64,000 nucleotides of DNA from Paenibacillus sp. BJ-4. Its GTDB lineage: Bacteria; Bacillota; Bacilli; Paenibacillales; Paenibacillaceae. The stretch is from the NCBI RefSeq assembly GCF_020404765.1, contig NZ_JAIVEM010000006.1, positions 310,001 through 374,000 on the forward strand, read 5' to 3'. A model generated the notes under the pieces. It had not been told where the DNA came from and searched no databases. It saw only the letters and a program-made list of their open reading frames with translations. Positions 62,507-64,000 of the stretch are shown here, piece by piece; within the stretch, counting starts at the first letter, position 1; each line of letters begins with the position of its first letter. A program made the position numbers and the translations under genes.

Positions 62507-63358
62507 ATGGACATTCAATTGATCCTGAATGAGCTTTATGATGCAGGCGTGCTTGAAAGCCATATGCAAAATCTCAAACCGCTGACCGGCGGAACTTCGA
62601 GCGAAGTGGTTGCTGTCATGGATGGAACTAATCCGCGATATGTGATCAAGCAAAATGACCCCGCAATGATAGAAGCCGAAGCGGCATTTTTACATACCTA
62701 TTTACAGATTGAGAAGCTATCGCACTTGGTTCATGTAGATTCGTTGCATCGTTATCTGGTATATACGTTCAAGCCAGGACTCACCGGGCAATATCGTAAA
62801 ACAAATAAAGCCGATTTGCTGCTCAGTCTGGCGACCGAGGTCATTGCACATTACAAGCCCCTCGGAGCGGAACGCCATTATGGCTATCCAGATCATCCGT
62901 TTATGAAATGGAGAGATTTTCTGCTGCATAGAACGAAGGAGTCTGGAAAGATCATACAAGACATTCTACCCCAAGAGGATCATCGTTTCGTTCATACACT
63001 TGTGGCTGGATTTCCACAACGGAATATTAAATATTTGCTTCATGGCGATTTTGGAGTACATAATTTTGTGTTTGCTGAAAATGGTACATTGACGGGCATT
63101 ATTGATCCTGATCCAGTGGTGGGAGAACCCCTATATGATCTGATATATGCCTTCTGCTCATCACCGGATAGCTTGACCTTCGATACTATTTTACCTGCGG
63201 CAGAGAGGCTTGGGCCGGAGCTGACAAGGGAATATGAATTGAGCAGGGAAGTGCTGCAGGGATTATATTTTCGTATAGCCACCTGCATTCGTCATCATCC
63301 GGAAGATCTCGATCAATATACAGAAGCGTGGACCTATTGGCTGAACAGGGTTCGCTGA
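62507..63358 (+). CDS. Aminoglycoside phosphotransferase-fold kinase
   Basis: 283 residues of the APH/choline-kinase fold. [37 protein letters not shown] has the Brenner motif HGDFGxxN and the metal Asp; [17 protein letters not shown] has the ATP-binding Lys. The acceptor substrate could be an antibiotic, macrolide, homoserine-like compound or sugar; sequence alone does not say. ATG 62,507 follows GGGGAGG. Confidence 0.8.
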   Translation: MDIQLILNELYDAGVLESHMQNLKPLTGGTSSEVVAVMDGTNPRYVIKQNDPAMIEAEAAFLHTYLQIEKLSHLVHVDSLHRYLVYTFKPGLTGQYRKTNKADLLLSLATEVIAHYKPLGAERHYGYPDHPFMKWRDFLLHRTKESGKIIQDILPQEDHRFVHTLVAGFPQRNIKYLLHGDFGVHNFVFAENGTLTGIIDPDPVVGEPLYDLIYAFCSSPDSLTFDTILPAAERLGPELTREYELSREVLQGLYFRIATCIRHHPEDLDQYTEAWTYWLNRVR

Positions 63359-63372
63359 AAGGAAGAGGCAAT

Positions 63373-63795
63373 ATGAGCATACAAGGATGGAATCATATTT
63401 GCTTTTCAGTTTCAGATTTGGAGAAATCGATATATTTTTATCAACATGTACTAGATGGAAAACTGCTCGTCAAAGGACGTAAGCTGGCTTATCTGGACTG
63501 TCTGGGAATGTGGCTGGCTCTCAACGTAGAGGAGGATGTCCCGAGAAATGAAATTCATCATTCCTATACACATATTGCATTTTCGGTAGCCGAAGCGGAT
63601 TTTGAGGATATGCTTAACAAGCTGAGAACTTTCAATGTCACCATTTTGCCCGGACGAGAACGGAATGAACAAGACAAAAGGTCGGTCTATTTTACAGATC
63701 CAGACGGACATAAGTTTGAATTCCACACAGGACAATTGCAGGACCGCCTGGAATATTATAAAAATGAGAAGAAGCATATGACTTTTTATGAATGA
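63373..63795 (+). CDS. fosB: FosB metallothiol transferase (fosfomycin resistance)
   Basis: 140 residues, VOC fold. [14 protein letters not shown] has the first metal His, [12 protein letters not shown] the second, and [12 protein letters not shown] the Glu; [11 protein letters not shown] and [22 protein letters not shown] match Bacillus subtilis FosB closely. It opens fosfomycin with bacillithiol or cysteine. ATG 63,373 behind GGAAGAGG, 14 bases after the APH-fold gene, so co-transcription is likely. Confidence 0.92.
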   Translation: MSIQGWNHICFSVSDLEKSIYFYQHVLDGKLLVKGRKLAYLDCLGMWLALNVEEDVPRNEIHHSYTHIAFSVAEADFEDMLNKLRTFNVTILPGRERNEQDKRSVYFTDPDGHKFEFHTGQLQDRLEYYKNEKKHMTFYE

Positions 63796-63884
63796 GCAAG
63801 TGTTATCGATATAAAAGAGTTATCGATATTAATGTGTAAGTAATAAGTAATGATTGGGTTCGCATTTGGGAGGAATACAGAAGT

Positions 63885-64000
63885 ATGTCAATGTCGCAGG
63901 AAAGCGGTTCCAAGCAAGCGAAAGACGTTAAAACAATGACAGTTTTTGCGATTACTTGGCCGATCTTTATAGAAATGCTGTTTCATATTTTGATGGGTAG
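63885..64000 (+). CDS. MATE-family efflux transporter (start only, cut by window edge)
   Basis: Thirty-eight codons are visible: a polar N terminus then MTVFAITWPIFIEMLFHILMG, which is the first membrane helix of MATE (NorM/DinF-like) transporters. GGGAGG lies about 10 bases before the ATG. The rest is outside the window. Confidence 0.65.
   Translation, partial: MSMSQESGSKQAKDVKTMTVFAITWPIFIEMLFHILMG

Noticed and set aside
1..64000. rRNA, tRNA, transposase or prophage genes
   Set aside because: None could be recognised; gaps are short and hold promoters, terminators, leaders or relics.

Overview
The window reads as chromosome of a spore-forming Firmicute close to Paenibacillus, probably of the P. 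polymyxa group. The basis is the gene content: a Spo0E-type phosphatase, a YteA-type DksA/TraR protein, an Rtp-like replication terminator, a DivIVA-domain protein and FosB. Strong AAGGAGG-type ribosome binding sites and frequent TTG/GTG starts agree. This is inference from content; no rRNA or tRNA gene was seen.

Bases 1-24,000 are a defence island. It opens with a Wadjet SMC system in the order jetD-jetA-jetB-jetC (jetD cut by the window edge). Next comes CRISPR array 1, preceded by a decayed copy of the cmr6 3' end plus a leader and followed by a decayed copy of the jetC 3' end. A compact type III-B operon follows: a DUF6602-like PD-(D/E)XK nuclease gene, then cmr1, cmr2/cas10, cmr3, cmr4, cmr5 and cmr6, running into leader and array 2. 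A MocR regulator / D-Ala-D-Ala ligase / aminotransferase unit separates array 2 from arrays 3 and 4, which are back to back. The four arrays have type I-C-like 32-nt repeats in three variants that differ only in the hairpin loop. Cas10 keeps GGDD but lacks the HD domain. No cas1, cas2, cas5, cas6 or CARF effector lies in the window.

Bases 24,000-48,600 are mostly ordinary chromosome: small regulators (one HTH-TPR gene broken by an in-frame stop), Spo0E, DUF1992, gluQRS, hrpB, a stress protein behind a sigma-B-like promoter, an acyltransferase, an Rtp homologue, an oxidoreductase, a frameshifted yteA, DivIVA, Rrf2, a phosphodiesterase, a ferredoxin, a redox group (nitroreductase, TrxB-like, HxlR), and an oxidative pentose-phosphate set (zwf, gnd, and pgl further on). 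Two tiny hydrophobic peptide genes with their own terminators stand out, together with a decayed MerR gene and an XRE remnant.

Bases 48,690-58,335 form a purine-catabolism operon with an unusual front end. Two Rieske oxygenases and an FAD monooxygenase take the place of molybdenum xanthine dehydrogenase and urate oxidase. They are followed by a UraD-UraH fusion, allantoinase, allantoate amidohydrolase, PucG and guanine deaminase. I read this as a possible molybdenum-free route from guanine/xanthine to oxalurate.

Bases 58,335-64,000 hold two small or secreted unknowns, an ArsR regulator that looks leaderless, flavodoxin-fold reductases including AzoR, and a run of racE, an APH-fold kinase, fosB and the start of a MATE efflux gene.
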